From Arthrobacter sp. SPG23 (lineage in GTDB: Bacteria > Actinomycetota > Actinomycetes > Actinomycetales > Micrococcaceae), in the NCBI RefSeq assembly GCF_000876655.1, contig NZ_JYCN01000004.1:1-64000 (forward strand): a DNA stretch of 64,000 nucleotides, read 5' to 3'. Below are positions 8,197 through 15,764 of the stretch, piece by piece. Within the stretch, counting starts at the first letter, position 1, and each line of letters opens with the position of its first letter. The translations under genes were made by a program, and so were the position numbers. The notes below the pieces were generated by a model. It made no database searches. It had not been told where the DNA came from and saw only the letters and a list, made by a program, of their open reading frames with translations.

Positions 8197-9219
8197 CTAC
8201 TTTCCGCCTCCGGACCACTCCAGGAGTCGTTCCAGCGGCCAGGTGTTGACGATCCGCTCGGCCGGCACGCCGTTCGAGGCCGCACGCGCTGCGCCGTACT
8301 GCAGGAAATCCAGCTGGCCCGGCGCGTGGGCATCGCTGTCAATGCTGAAGAGGCAGCCGACGCTGAGGGCCAGCTTGATCAGTTCATCCGGCGGATCCTG
8401 CCGCTCGGGACGGGAATTGATTTCGACGGCGACACCCTGCTCGGCGCATGCCGCGAACACCCGTTCGGCATCGAAATCCGACTGGGGCCGTGTTCCCCTG
8501 GACCCCTGCAGGAGCCGGCCGGTGCAGTGGCCGAGGACGTTCATGTGCGGATCGCTGATTGCCCCGAGCATTCGGGCTGTCATGGTGCTCCGGTCGGAGC
8601 GGAGTTTCGAGTGGACGCTCGCCACCACAACGTCCAGCCGGTCCAGCAGGTCCGGTGACTGGTCCAGGGTCCCGTCTTCCAGGATGTCCACCTCAATCCC
8701 GGCGAGCAGGCGGAAGTTGCCGTCGCCGTCGTCGTTAATCCCCGCGACGATGTCGAGTTGTTCGGTGAGGCGTTCAGCGCTCAGCCCGTTGGCGATCTTG
8801 AGGCTGGGGGAGTGGTCCGTCAGGGCGAGGTACTCCCGGCCCAGGGCGCGGGCGGCGTCCGCCATCAGCTGGATCGGGGACCCGCCGTCGGACCAGTCGC
8901 TGTGGCTGTGCAGGTCCCCGCGGAGTGCGGAGTGCAGTTCCGTGCCGCCCTCCGCGAGCGGCTGCTGCCCGCGCTGGCGCAGGCCTTCGAGGTAGTCAGG
9001 GATGCCGCCGTCCACCGCCTGGCGGATCACCTCGAAGGTTCTGTCCCCGATTCCCTTCATGCTCTTCAGCCTGCCGTTGCGTGCCCGTGCCGCAACGTCG
9101 GCCGGATCCAGGCCCCCGATGATCCCGGCAGCCTTCCGAAAGGCCTGGACCTTGAACGTCGGGGCCAGTTCGCGTTCCAGCCAGAAGGCGATCTCATTGA
9201 GGGCATCAACGGCATCCAT
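8197..9219 (-). CDS. PHP-domain phosphoesterase related to the PolX C-terminal half
   Basis: The 340-residue protein has an N-terminal helical region with a helix-hairpin-helix (KSMKGIGDRTFEVI, about residues 52-65), as in PolX/DNA polymerase beta. A PHP phosphoesterase domain follows, with metal ligands in DLHSHSDWSDG (H104, H106, D108), LTDHS, GIEVDIL, SVHSK, GHCTG and SIDSDAH. The polymerase palm present in full PolX is absent, so it is probably a stand-alone hydrolase of DNA 3' ends or a phosphoester metabolite. The frame stays open upstream to 9576, but that extension runs through tRNA genes and carries no homology. ATG 9219 fits the domain start; GTG 9234 is an alternative. Confidence 0.8.
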   Translation of the reverse strand: MDAVDALNEIAFWLERELAPTFKVQAFRKAAGIIGGLDPADVAARARNGRLKSMKGIGDRTFEVIRQAVDGGIPDYLEGLRQRGQQPLAEGGTELHSALRGDLHSHSDWSDGGSPIQLMADAARALGREYLALTDHSPSLKIANGLSAERLTEQLDIVAGINDDGDGNFRLLAGIEVDILEDGTLDQSPDLLDRLDVVVASVHSKLRSDRSTMTARMLGAISDPHMNVLGHCTGRLLQGSRGTRPQSDFDAERVFAACAEQGVAVEINSRPERQDPPDELIKLALSVGCLFSIDSDAHAPGQLDFLQYGAARAASNGVPAERIVNTWPLERLLEWSGGGK

Positions 9220-9369
9220 CTGTCCATCTTGCACCCGCTGAATGCCGATTTTGGATATTCCCAAGGTCTGCCCTACACTTTTATAGTCCAGTTCGGAGCA
9301 ACTCGAAAGGACAAAAACGAAAGGCTTCGGCCCTTTATTTTTGCCCTGATAGAGCCGGATTGAGTTCAG

Positions 9370-9442
9370 GCCCCCATCGTCTAGCGGCCTAGGACACCGC
9401 CCTTTCACGGCGGCGGCACGGGTTCGAATCCCGTTGGGGGTA
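9370..9442 (+). tRNA. tRNA-Glu (UUC)
   Basis: The 73-nt cloverleaf has acceptor arms GCCCCCA (9370-9376) and TGGGGGT (9435-9441) with discriminator A. The anticodon stem CCGCC/GGCGG encloses loop CTTTCAC (anticodon TTC), and the T-loop is TTCGAAT. The 3' CCA is not encoded. It is the first of three clustered tRNAs. Confidence 0.97.
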
Positions 9443-9478
9443 CGCAAGGAAGTGGTCAAGCCGGATGAAAAAGTCTGG

Positions 9479-9518
9479 TAGGCTAAAGGCCTTGAAAAAT
9501 TGCAGTAGCGATACTGCA
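9479..9518 (+). promoter_or_regulatory. Candidate -10 element and hairpin upstream of tRNA-Asp
   Basis: TAGGCT at 9479-9484 matches the actinobacterial -10 consensus, but its -35 is poor. It is followed by a perfect 7-bp inverted repeat TGCAGTA-GCGA-TACTGCA (9501-9518). The pair could form a second transcription start for the tRNA-Asp/tRNA-Phe section with a short 5' hairpin in the primary transcript. Confidence 0.35.
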
Positions 9519-9537
9519 GACAGCAAGAAAATAGCAA

Positions 9538-9611
9538 GGCCCTGTAGCGCAGTTGGTTAGCGCGCCGCCCTGTCACGGCGGAGGTCGCGGGTTCAAGTCC
9601 CGTCAGGGTCG
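9538..9611 (+). tRNA. tRNA-Asp (GUC)
   Basis: The 74-nt cloverleaf has acceptor arms GGCCCTG (9538-9544) and CAGGGTC (9604-9610) with one G-U pair and discriminator G. The anticodon stem CCGCC/GGCGG encloses CTGTCAC (anticodon GTC), and the T-loop is TTCAAGT. CCA is not encoded. Confidence 0.97.
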
Positions 9612-9659
9612 CTCTGATTGCCAGAAGAAATTCCGGCCGTCAAGGTGACATGTCACCTA

Positions 9660-9735
9660 GGCTCTGTAGCTCAGTTGGTAGAGCGTTCGACTGAAAATCG
9701 AAAGGTCACCGGATCGACGCCGGTCGGAGCCACCA
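9660..9735 (+). tRNA. tRNA-Phe (GAA) with encoded CCA
   Basis: Acceptor arms are GGCTCTG (9660-9666) and CGGAGCC (9725-9731) with discriminator A, followed by an encoded CCA (9733-9735), unlike the two tRNAs before it. The anticodon stem TCGA-type arms enclose CTGAAAA (anticodon GAA). The T-loop reads ATCGACG, so the usual T54 is an A. A 16-bp palindrome ends 2 bp before the tRNA. Confidence 0.96.
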
Positions 9736-9742
9736 CTGGGAA

Positions 9743-9770
9743 GCATCAGTTCTTCGGAACTGGTGCTTTT
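9743..9770 (+). terminator. Rho-independent terminator of the tRNA cluster
   Basis: Nine-bp arms GCATCAGTT (9743-9751) and AACTGGTGC (9758-9766) enclose a CTTCGG tetraloop-type turn, followed directly by TTTT and a T-rich tract. It is the clearest classical intrinsic terminator in the window. Confidence 0.92.
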
Positions 9771-9865
9771 CTTCTTTAACCGCGGACGTTATTGTCTGAC
9801 CGCATTTTCGAAGGTAGAGCCGTTCGGCCCGATGTCCGGTTCCCAGGATGGCGCTACCCTCAGGC

Positions 9866-10333
9866 ATGGGCCCCTCAGAAAACCAGGAAAACCCCCGGAT
9901 CGTCGTAGGCGTTGACGGTTCCGAGATGTCGGTCGCGGCGCTGCGTTGGGCTGACCGGATTGCCCCCGCGCTGGACGCCACGATTACCGCCGTTGCCGCC
10001 TGGCATTTCCCGGTGGACACGGGATTCGGCTGGTCCATGCCGCCGGCCTGGGACCCGGAAGCGGCCGCCCGGAGCGTTCTCGAGGATGCCCTCACCACCG
10101 CCTTCGGAGACAAGCCCCCTCAGGGCCTCACCCGACGGACGGTCATGGGACACGCCGCCTACGTCCTGATCGAGGAAAGCCGCAGCGCCCAGATGCTTGT
10201 TGTCGGATCCCGCGGCCATGGCGGCTTCGCGGGACTCTTACTGGGGTCGGTCAGCTCAGCCTGCGCCGAGCATGCCCATTGTCCGGTGATGGTGGTCCAC
10301 GGACCTGATGCCCGGGACGGCGACGCCTCCTGA
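9866..10333 (+). CDS. Universal stress protein (UspA family)
   Basis: The 155-residue single-domain Usp starts its first strand with RIVVGVDGSEMSVAALRWA and ends with the nucleotide-binding signature LVVGSRGHGGFAGLLLGSVS followed by CPVMVVH, so it belongs to the ATP-binding class (G-2x-G-9x-G-S/T). It probably helps survival under nutrient or oxidative stress. The ATG at 9866 has no Shine-Dalgarno, but TACCCT lies 5 nt upstream, consistent with leaderless translation; an in-frame ATG at 9848 is possible. It is a single gene between the tRNA cluster and the fructan island. Confidence 0.88.
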   Translation: MGPSENQENPRIVVGVDGSEMSVAALRWADRIAPALDATITAVAAWHFPVDTGFGWSMPPAWDPEAAARSVLEDALTTAFGDKPPQGLTRRTVMGHAAYVLIEESRSAQMLVVGSRGHGGFAGLLLGSVSSACAEHAHCPVMVVHGPDARDGDAS

Positions 10334-10583
10334 GGTGCACGGCTGCCTCCCGAGACTCCCGCCCGCCGGTTTTCCCCGTCACGTGGTCGTTTCCCCCCGT
10401 AAGCCGTGGGGGATTAGGCCATTTCGGGGGGATTTCCTGGTGGTCCCAAGAGTCGCGCTGCCTTCGGCCCGGAAACCTAACTTTGTTCGCAGATCATGGC
10501 CGTAGCCCTTCGGATTCGCGGACAAGGTTAGGGGCGCCGGTCTGTCAGCTGCCGTGACCGGACCTGCCGTCGAAAATTAGTCG

Positions 10584-10642
10584 TTGACAGCATCCTAGTA
10601 ACGCGCGTAACCTAAATCACACGCTCGAAGTAACGCGCGTTA
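10584..10642 (+). promoter_or_regulatory. Promoter with two LacI-type operators in front of the first regulator
   Basis: This site lies in the 366-bp gap after the Usp gene; the rest of the gap (10334-10583) holds nothing I recognise beyond GC-rich tracts. TTGACA (10584-10589) and TAACCT (10608-10613) form a promoter with an 18-bp spacer. Two almost identical palindromic sites follow: TAACGCGCGTAA at 10599-10610, overlapping the -10, and TAACGCGCGTTA at 10631-10642. They are spaced exactly 32 bp, three helical turns, so two repressor dimers could bind the same DNA face. The regulator encoded next is the obvious candidate. Confidence 0.7.
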
Positions 10643-10699
10643 GTAAATAGGTTTCAGCTGGCCATGGCGGCCAGCTCGGCAGGATTTTCGGAGCATTCA

Positions 10700-11809
10700 A
10701 TGGCGAAGAGCACACAGGCACCCGCACCGGCACCGTCCCCCGCGGCGTCCCCCGCGGCGTCCCCCGCGGCTCCCGTACACAGGGGCGTCACCATGGCGGA
10801 TGTGGCCAAGGCGGCCGGGGTGTCCCGCACCGCGGTGTCCTTCGTCCTCAGCAACCGCGAGAACGCCAGCATCTCGGAAGAAACCAAGCACCGCATCCTC
10901 GAAGCCGTCCAGGCCCTCGGCTACCGTCCTAACGCCGGCGCCCGTGCCCTCGCGTCGCAGCGCAGCGACTGGTACGGCATCGTCACGGAGATCGTCACGG
11001 CACCGTTCGCCGTCGACATCATCAAGGGCGCGCAGGACCAGGCCTGGCTGTCCCGCCGGTTCCTGCTCATCGCGCCCTCAGACCAGGCCGATGCAACAGG
11101 ACCAAACCGGGGCATGGAAGACGCAGCCGTTGAAAAGCTACTGGAACAAAGAGTGGAAGGACTTCTCTACGCGGCCACGTACCACCGGGCCGTGCACGTT
11201 CCGAAAAGTGCCTACGAGGTCCCCACGGTCCTCATCAACTGCTTCGACGCGGACGGGAAGCTGCCCTCGATCGTCCCGGACGAGCGCGCCGGGGGCCGCG
11301 TCGCCGTCGAGCGTTTACTGCAAGCCGGCCACACCAGAATCGGTGTCATCAACCTTGATCCGGACATTCCCGCCGCAGTCGGCCGTTTGGAGGGGTGCCG
11401 CGAAGCACTCGCCGAAGCAGGGCTGGAACTTGATCCTGAACTCGTCGTCTCGGGACACGCGACGGCGGATGGCGGCTACGAGGCCGCCTGCGAAATTCTT
11501 GATAAATATCAGGCCGGGGCAGGCAGGCCGACTGCCCTGTTCTGCCTCAACGACCGGATGGCTATGGGCGCTTACGACGCCGTCAAGGAGCGCGGGCTCG
11601 CCATCCCCCAAGACATCGCCGTGATCGGCTTCGACAACCAGGAACTCATTGCGGCCTACCTCAGGCCAAAACTGACCACGGTTGCGTTGCCCTTCGAGGA
11701 GATGGGTGCGCTGGGTGTCCAGACACTCGCAAGCCTTACAGCCGGACAGCCGATCACTGCACATCAGCAAATGGTCGACTGTCCGCTGCTAGAACGCTAT
11801 TCAGTCTGA
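10700..11809 (+). CDS. LacI-family repressor of the fructan/Opp operon
   Basis: The 369-residue protein has an unusual low-complexity N-terminal tail encoded partly by three perfect copies of the 12-mer GTCCCCCGCGGC (10735-10770). The LacI helix-turn-helix follows at about residues 32-55 (TMADVAKAAGVSRTAVSFVL), then a periplasmic-binding-protein-like sensor domain from about 90. ATG 10700 was preferred over ATG 10664 because CGGAG lies 7 nt upstream of it. The protein is a paralogue of the regulator at 47385-48428: both share the APFA-x2-II-x-GAQ-x2-AW motif and a (T/D)CPL(L/I)ER C-terminus. It probably represses itself through the tandem operators and senses a fructoside. The binding-protein gene starts 78 bp downstream. 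Confidence 0.87.
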   Translation: MAKSTQAPAPAPSPAASPAASPAAPVHRGVTMADVAKAAGVSRTAVSFVLSNRENASISEETKHRILEAVQALGYRPNAGARALASQRSDWYGIVTEIVTAPFAVDIIKGAQDQAWLSRRFLLIAPSDQADATGPNRGMEDAAVEKLLEQRVEGLLYAATYHRAVHVPKSAYEVPTVLINCFDADGKLPSIVPDERAGGRVAVERLLQAGHTRIGVINLDPDIPAAVGRLEGCREALAEAGLELDPELVVSGHATADGGYEAACEILDKYQAGAGRPTALFCLNDRMAMGAYDAVKERGLAIPQDIAVIGFDNQELIAAYLRPKLTTVALPFEEMGALGVQTLASLTAGQPITAHQQMVDCPLLERYSV

Positions 11810-11887
11810 CGGCAAATCAACTACTGAACAGCAACCCCAACCACACCTTCACCTTCACCAGCGAAGACGAGGAAAGAGATATCCATC

Positions 11888-13567
11888 ATGACACAAGCAC
11901 GATTCCTGAGGTCTGCCCGCATCGCAGCGGCCGGACTGGCCATGGGCGCCATGGTGCTCACCGGGTGCTCCGCCAACGCGGGCAACACCGGCTCCGCGAA
12001 GGCTGACGCCTCGGCCCAAACCGCCCTGCTGACCATTCCCCGCGAGGACATGGGCACGTTCGTCCGGAACTTCAACCCGTTCGCCCCCACCGTGGCACCC
12101 ATGACCCAGCAGGCGATCTACGAATCCCTGCTCATCTACAACCCGGCCAACGGCGACACCACCCCGTGGCTGGCCAGCGAATGGAAGGCCGCGGAGGACG
12201 GCAAATCCATCATCTTCACCCTCCGCGACGGTGTGAAGTGGTCCGACGGCCAGCCCCTTGTCCCTGCCGACGTGGTCACCACGTTCGCGCTGCAGAAGAA
12301 GATCAAGGGCGGCTACGACTACCTGGACACCGTCACGGCCGAAGGCACCAACCAGGTCAAGTTCAGCTTCAAGACCGCCTGGTCCCCGGCGCTGTTCGAT
12401 CTCGGCCAGCTGAGCATCCTGCCGGACCACGTCTGGTCCAAGATTGCCGACCCCGAAAAGGACGCCAACGAGAAGCCGGTGGGCACGGGCCCCTACACCG
12501 AGGTGGACGCCTTCCAGGCCCAGTCCTTCGTGCTGAAGAAGAACCCCAACTACTGGCAGCCGGAGAAGCAGAAGATCGCCGGCATCAAGATGCTCGCCTT
12601 CGCCGGGAACGACGGCGCCAACCTCGCCGCCGCGAACGGGGACGTGGACTGGGCTCCGCAGTACATGCCAAACATCGAGAAGACCTTCATTTCCAAGGAC
12701 CCGGACCACCGCAAGTACTGGTTCCCGCCCACGGGTTCCATGATCAACTGGCAGCTCAACACCACCAAGGCCCCGTTCAACGACACGGACGTCCGCAAGG
12801 CCCTCAGCATGGCCGTAGACCGCGACCAGGTCACCAAGATCGGCATGAGCGGATACACCAAGCCCGCGGATTGCACAGGGCTGTCCGGAAACTACGAAAC
12901 CTGGAAGAACAAAGAAGTCCAGGACAACTGCGAGTGGACCAAGCTCAACGTGGACGAGGCCAACAAGCTCCTGGACAAAGCCGGCTACCCCAAGGGCGCG
13001 GACGGCAAGCGCACCCTGAAGGACGGCAAGCCCTTCGAGTTCAAGATCTCCGTGGGCGCGGCGTCCTCCGACTGGCTCTCCGTGGCCAATGTGATCGCAC
13101 AGAACCTCGCCGAGGTGGGCGTCACGGCCAAGGTCGATTCCCCGGACTGGGCTGCCGTGGTGGCAGGCTACGAGACCGGTGACTTCGATTCCGGCATCGT
13201 GTGGACTGCCAACGATCCCAGCCCGTACAAGTATTTCGCGGGAACCATGGGAACCAGCACGGTCAAGCCGGTGGGGGAAAAGGCCTTCGAGAACTACCAC
13301 CGCTTCGGTGACCCCAAGGCGGACGCCCTGCTGACCGAGTTCGCAGCCGCAGCCGACGAGGACACTCAGCACGACATCGCGGACAAGCTCCAGGAGGAGT
13401 ACAGCGCGGTTGCCCCCACCATCCCGCTGTTCGCCGGCCCGGAATGGGGCGCCTACAACAACACCCGGTTTACCGGCTGGCCGACGGAGGAAAACCCGTA
13501 CGCCACCCTGTCGGTCCGCGCCCCCACCACGGTGCTGGTCCTGACGTCGCTGGAACCGGCCAAGTAA
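11888..13567 (+). CDS. Family 5 (peptide/Opp-type) ABC solute-binding lipoprotein
   Basis: The 559-residue extracellular lipoprotein has a signal peptide with lipobox LTGC (Cys about residue 27). Its body shows family 5 hallmarks: an early AIYESLLIYNP segment, FTLRDGVKWSDGQPL, PVGTGPY, and YWQPEKQKI. Family 5 proteins usually bind peptides, but members for plant oligosaccharides exist. Here it is the first structural gene of an operon ending in a GH32 hydrolase, so a fructo-oligosaccharide ligand is the best inference. The start has GAGGAAAGAG upstream. A strong hairpin separates it from the permease genes, probably allowing higher expression of the binding protein. Confidence 0.86.
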   Translation: MTQARFLRSARIAAAGLAMGAMVLTGCSANAGNTGSAKADASAQTALLTIPREDMGTFVRNFNPFAPTVAPMTQQAIYESLLIYNPANGDTTPWLASEWKAAEDGKSIIFTLRDGVKWSDGQPLVPADVVTTFALQKKIKGGYDYLDTVTAEGTNQVKFSFKTAWSPALFDLGQLSILPDHVWSKIADPEKDANEKPVGTGPYTEVDAFQAQSFVLKKNPNYWQPEKQKIAGIKMLAFAGNDGANLAAANGDVDWAPQYMPNIEKTFISKDPDHRKYWFPPTGSMINWQLNTTKAPFNDTDVRKALSMAVDRDQVTKIGMSGYTKPADCTGLSGNYETWKNKEVQDNCEWTKLNVDEANKLLDKAGYPKGADGKRTLKDGKPFEFKISVGAASSDWLSVANVIAQNLAEVGVTAKVDSPDWAAVVAGYETGDFDSGIVWTANDPSPYKYFAGTMGTSTVKPVGEKAFENYHRFGDPKADALLTEFAAAADEDTQHDIADKLQEEYSAVAPTIPLFAGPEWGAYNNTRFTGWPTEENPYATLSVRAPTTVLVLTSLEPAK

Positions 13568-13618
13568 GGCACCGGCGGCTCCGACCCGGCTTAACGGCCT
13601 TCCGAGGCCGCCCCAGAC

Positions 13619-13654
13619 CGCACACCCGGCGCTGTTTCCGGCGCCGGGTGTGCG
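13619..13654 (+). terminator. Intra-operon hairpin after the binding-protein gene
   Basis: A perfect 14-bp inverted repeat (13619-13632 and 13641-13654, arm CGCACACCCGGCGC) has an 8-nt loop TGTTTCCG and no T-tract. It lies 51 bp after the binding-protein stop and 91 bp before the permease start. Such hairpins in importer operons usually act as 3' RNA stabilisers or partial terminators that favour the binding protein. Confidence 0.65.
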
Positions 13655-13745
13655 CCCCTCCCCATTACCTCCCCAAACTCGCAAGCTCGCTTGGGGCCCT
13701 CGGTAACGGGGCCCCATCTCTGCAATTCCCGAATGGAGGGAAACC

Positions 13746-14723
13746 GTGCGCTTTATCCTGCGCCGCCTGGGTTTCTACCTGATCGCCTTCTGGGTGTCCA
13801 TCACTCTGAACTTCCTGCTCCCGCGCTTTATGCCGGGGGACCCCGTATCCCGCATGTTCGCCCGCACCCAGGACCGCATGCAGCCCGAACAGATCGAGGC
13901 GCTGCGCAAGCTGCTCGGCGTCGACGACCGGCCCATCTGGGAGCAATACGTCGACTACCTGCACAACATGGTCACCGGCCAGATGGGCGTCTCCATCTCC
14001 CGGTTCCCCACCCCGGTCACGGAAGTGATCGCCTCGCAGGTGGGCTGGACCCTCCTGCTGGGCGGGACCGCGCTGGTGATTGCCGCCGTCGTGGGCAACC
14101 TGCTCGGCATCCTGGCCGCCTGGCGGCGCGGCGGAGCCATCGACTCCGCGCTCCCTCCCGTGCTGATCTTCATCGGCTCCTTCCCGTATTTCTGGCTCGC
14201 CATGGGCGCGCTGTACCTGTTCGGCGTCACGCTGGGCTGGTTCCCCATCCGCCACGCGTTCAGCGACACCATTGAGCCCAGCTTCAGCTGGGAGTTCATG
14301 TCCGACGTCGGGATGCACCTGGTGCTGCCGGCCCTCACCATCGTGCTGGTTTCGGTGGGCGGCTGGATGCTGGGCATGCGCAACACCATGATCGCCACCA
14401 ACGCCGAGGACTACATCACCATGGCCGAAGCAAAGGGCCTGCGCCCCGGACGGATCATGTTCCGCTACGCGGCCCGCAACGCCATGCTGCCGTCCGTGAC
14501 CAGCTTCGGCATGAGCCTGGGCTTCGTGGTGGGCGGTGCGCTGCTGACCGAGGTGGTGTTCGCCTATCCGGGCGTGGGCTACCAGCTCCTCAACGCCGTG
14601 CAGGGGCTCGACTACCCGCTCATGCAGGGCCTCTTCCTGACCATCACCGCCGCCGTGCTGCTGGCCAACTTCCTGGTGGACATCCTCTACGTCCGCCTCG
14701 ACCCGCGCGTCCGCGCCAACTAG
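13746..14723 (+). CDS. Opp/Dpp-type ABC permease (DppB-like)
   Basis: This is a 325-residue membrane subunit with six predicted spans. The first span is at 5-30, followed by the large extracytoplasmic loop typical of DppB (FMPGDPVSRMF, LRKLLGVDDRPIWEQYVDYL). The transmembrane domain follows with the EAA-type coupling motif AEAKGLRPGRIMFRYAARNA near residue 230. It forms the heterodimeric channel with the next gene. The GTG start has GGAGGG 6 nt upstream. A 12-bp gap to the next permease indicates co-transcription. Confidence 0.9.
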   Translation: MRFILRRLGFYLIAFWVSITLNFLLPRFMPGDPVSRMFARTQDRMQPEQIEALRKLLGVDDRPIWEQYVDYLHNMVTGQMGVSISRFPTPVTEVIASQVGWTLLLGGTALVIAAVVGNLLGILAAWRRGGAIDSALPPVLIFIGSFPYFWLAMGALYLFGVTLGWFPIRHAFSDTIEPSFSWEFMSDVGMHLVLPALTIVLVSVGGWMLGMRNTMIATNAEDYITMAEAKGLRPGRIMFRYAARNAMLPSVTSFGMSLGFVVGGALLTEVVFAYPGVGYQLLNAVQGLDYPLMQGLFLTITAAVLLANFLVDILYVRLDPRVRAN

Positions 14724-14735
14724 GAAGGACGGACC

Positions 14736-15764
14736 ATGACCACTTCCATCGCAACCACCGCCTCCACTGTGGCGGGGGAGACCCTCGCCGGCGGCGCCCC
14801 TGCCGGGAACACTGCAGCAACGCCCGACGGCGGCGCCGGGCTTCCGCCGGGAGCCTCCGTCCGCCGGCCCAACCGGAGCCTGCTGCACGGGCTGCTGACC
14901 AACAAAAAAGCCATGACGGGCGCGGCCATCCTGTTCGTCTTCATCGCCCTGGCACTCCTTGCCCCGGTGCTGTACCCGGACAACCCCTCCAAGATCACCG
15001 GCATGGCCTCGCAGGAGCCCGACGCCGAGTTCTGGCTGGGCACCACGGCCAAGGGCCAGGATGTCCTGGCCCTCACCATCCACGGGGCCCGCAGTTCCCT
15101 GCTGGTGGGCCTGACGGTGGGCTTCGCGTCCACGTTCATCGGCATCCTGGTGGGCCTGGCCTCGGCCTACTTCGGCCGAGTCATCGACGAAGCCCTCTCC
15201 CTCACCACCAACGTGTTCCTGCTCCTGCCGGGGCTTCCGCTCCTGGTGATCCTGGCCGCGTTCCTGCCGCCGGGACTGGGCACAGTGATCCTGGTCCTGG
15301 TGGTGACCGGCTGGGCCGGCTCGGCCCGGGTGCTGCGCTCACAGGCACTCTCGATCCGGTCCAAGGATTTCGTGGCCGCTGCCGTGGTCACCGGCGAGCG
15401 GCCGCTGCGGATCATGTTCCGCGAAATCCTGCCCAACATGGCCTCCATCGTGATGGGGACGCTCCTGGCCTGCATCATTTACGGCATCGGTGCGCAGGCA
15501 GGCCTCGAGTTCCTGGGCCTGGGCGACGTCAGCACGGTCTCCTGGGGCAACAACCTCTACTGGGCCGGCAACGAAGGCGCCCTCCTCACGGGCAGCTGGT
15601 GGGTGTTCGTGCCCTCCGGCCTGTGCATCGCGCTGGTGGCGTTCTCGCTGTCGCTGATCAACTACGCGGTGGACGAGGTCACAAACCCTCGGCTGAGGAA
15701 AATACGGGTCAGGAAGATCCGTAAGACCAAGCCTGCAAAAACCGGAAAGCGAGCATCGGCATGA
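14736..15764 (+). CDS. Opp/Dpp-type ABC permease (DppC-like)
   Basis: The 342-residue membrane subunit has an N-terminal Ala/Gly-rich cytoplasmic tail of about 55 residues, a first span near 65-85, the DppC-type WLGTTAKGQDV motif and five further spans. The EAA-like loop reads RSKDFVAAAVVTGERPLRIMFREILPN. The C-terminus is strongly basic (KIRVRKIRKTKPAKTGKR). It pairs with the preceding permease. Its stop overlaps the start of the first ATPase as ATGA, so the two are translationally coupled. Confidence 0.9.
   Translation: MTTSIATTASTVAGETLAGGAPAGNTAATPDGGAGLPPGASVRRPNRSLLHGLLTNKKAMTGAAILFVFIALALLAPVLYPDNPSKITGMASQEPDAEFWLGTTAKGQDVLALTIHGARSSLLVGLTVGFASTFIGILVGLASAYFGRVIDEALSLTTNVFLLLPGLPLLVILAAFLPPGLGTVILVLVVTGWAGSARVLRSQALSIRSKDFVAAAVVTGERPLRIMFREILPNMASIVMGTLLACIIYGIGAQAGLEFLGLGDVSTVSWGNNLYWAGNEGALLTGSWWVFVPSGLCIALVAFSLSLINYAVDEVTNPRLRKIRVRKIRKTKPAKTGKRASA

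Noticed and set aside
9220..9576. Upstream extension of the PHP gene on the minus strand
   Set aside because: The added reading frame lies antisense to tRNA-Glu and part of tRNA-Asp, and shows no homology; the domain starts at the ATG at 9219.
10735..10770. CRISPR-like repeats
   Set aside because: Only three contiguous 12-bp copies with no spacers, inside a coding region; no other array-like structure seen in the window.
11855..13717. 620-residue reading frame on the minus strand
   Set aside because: It is the antisense of the binding-protein gene, with Gly/Val/Arg-rich composition and no homology, as is common in high-GC DNA.
13665..15083. 472-residue minus-strand reading frame over the permease genes
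   Set aside because: Antisense shadow of two well-defined permeases; His/Asp/Gly-rich composition typical of an opposite-strand artefact.
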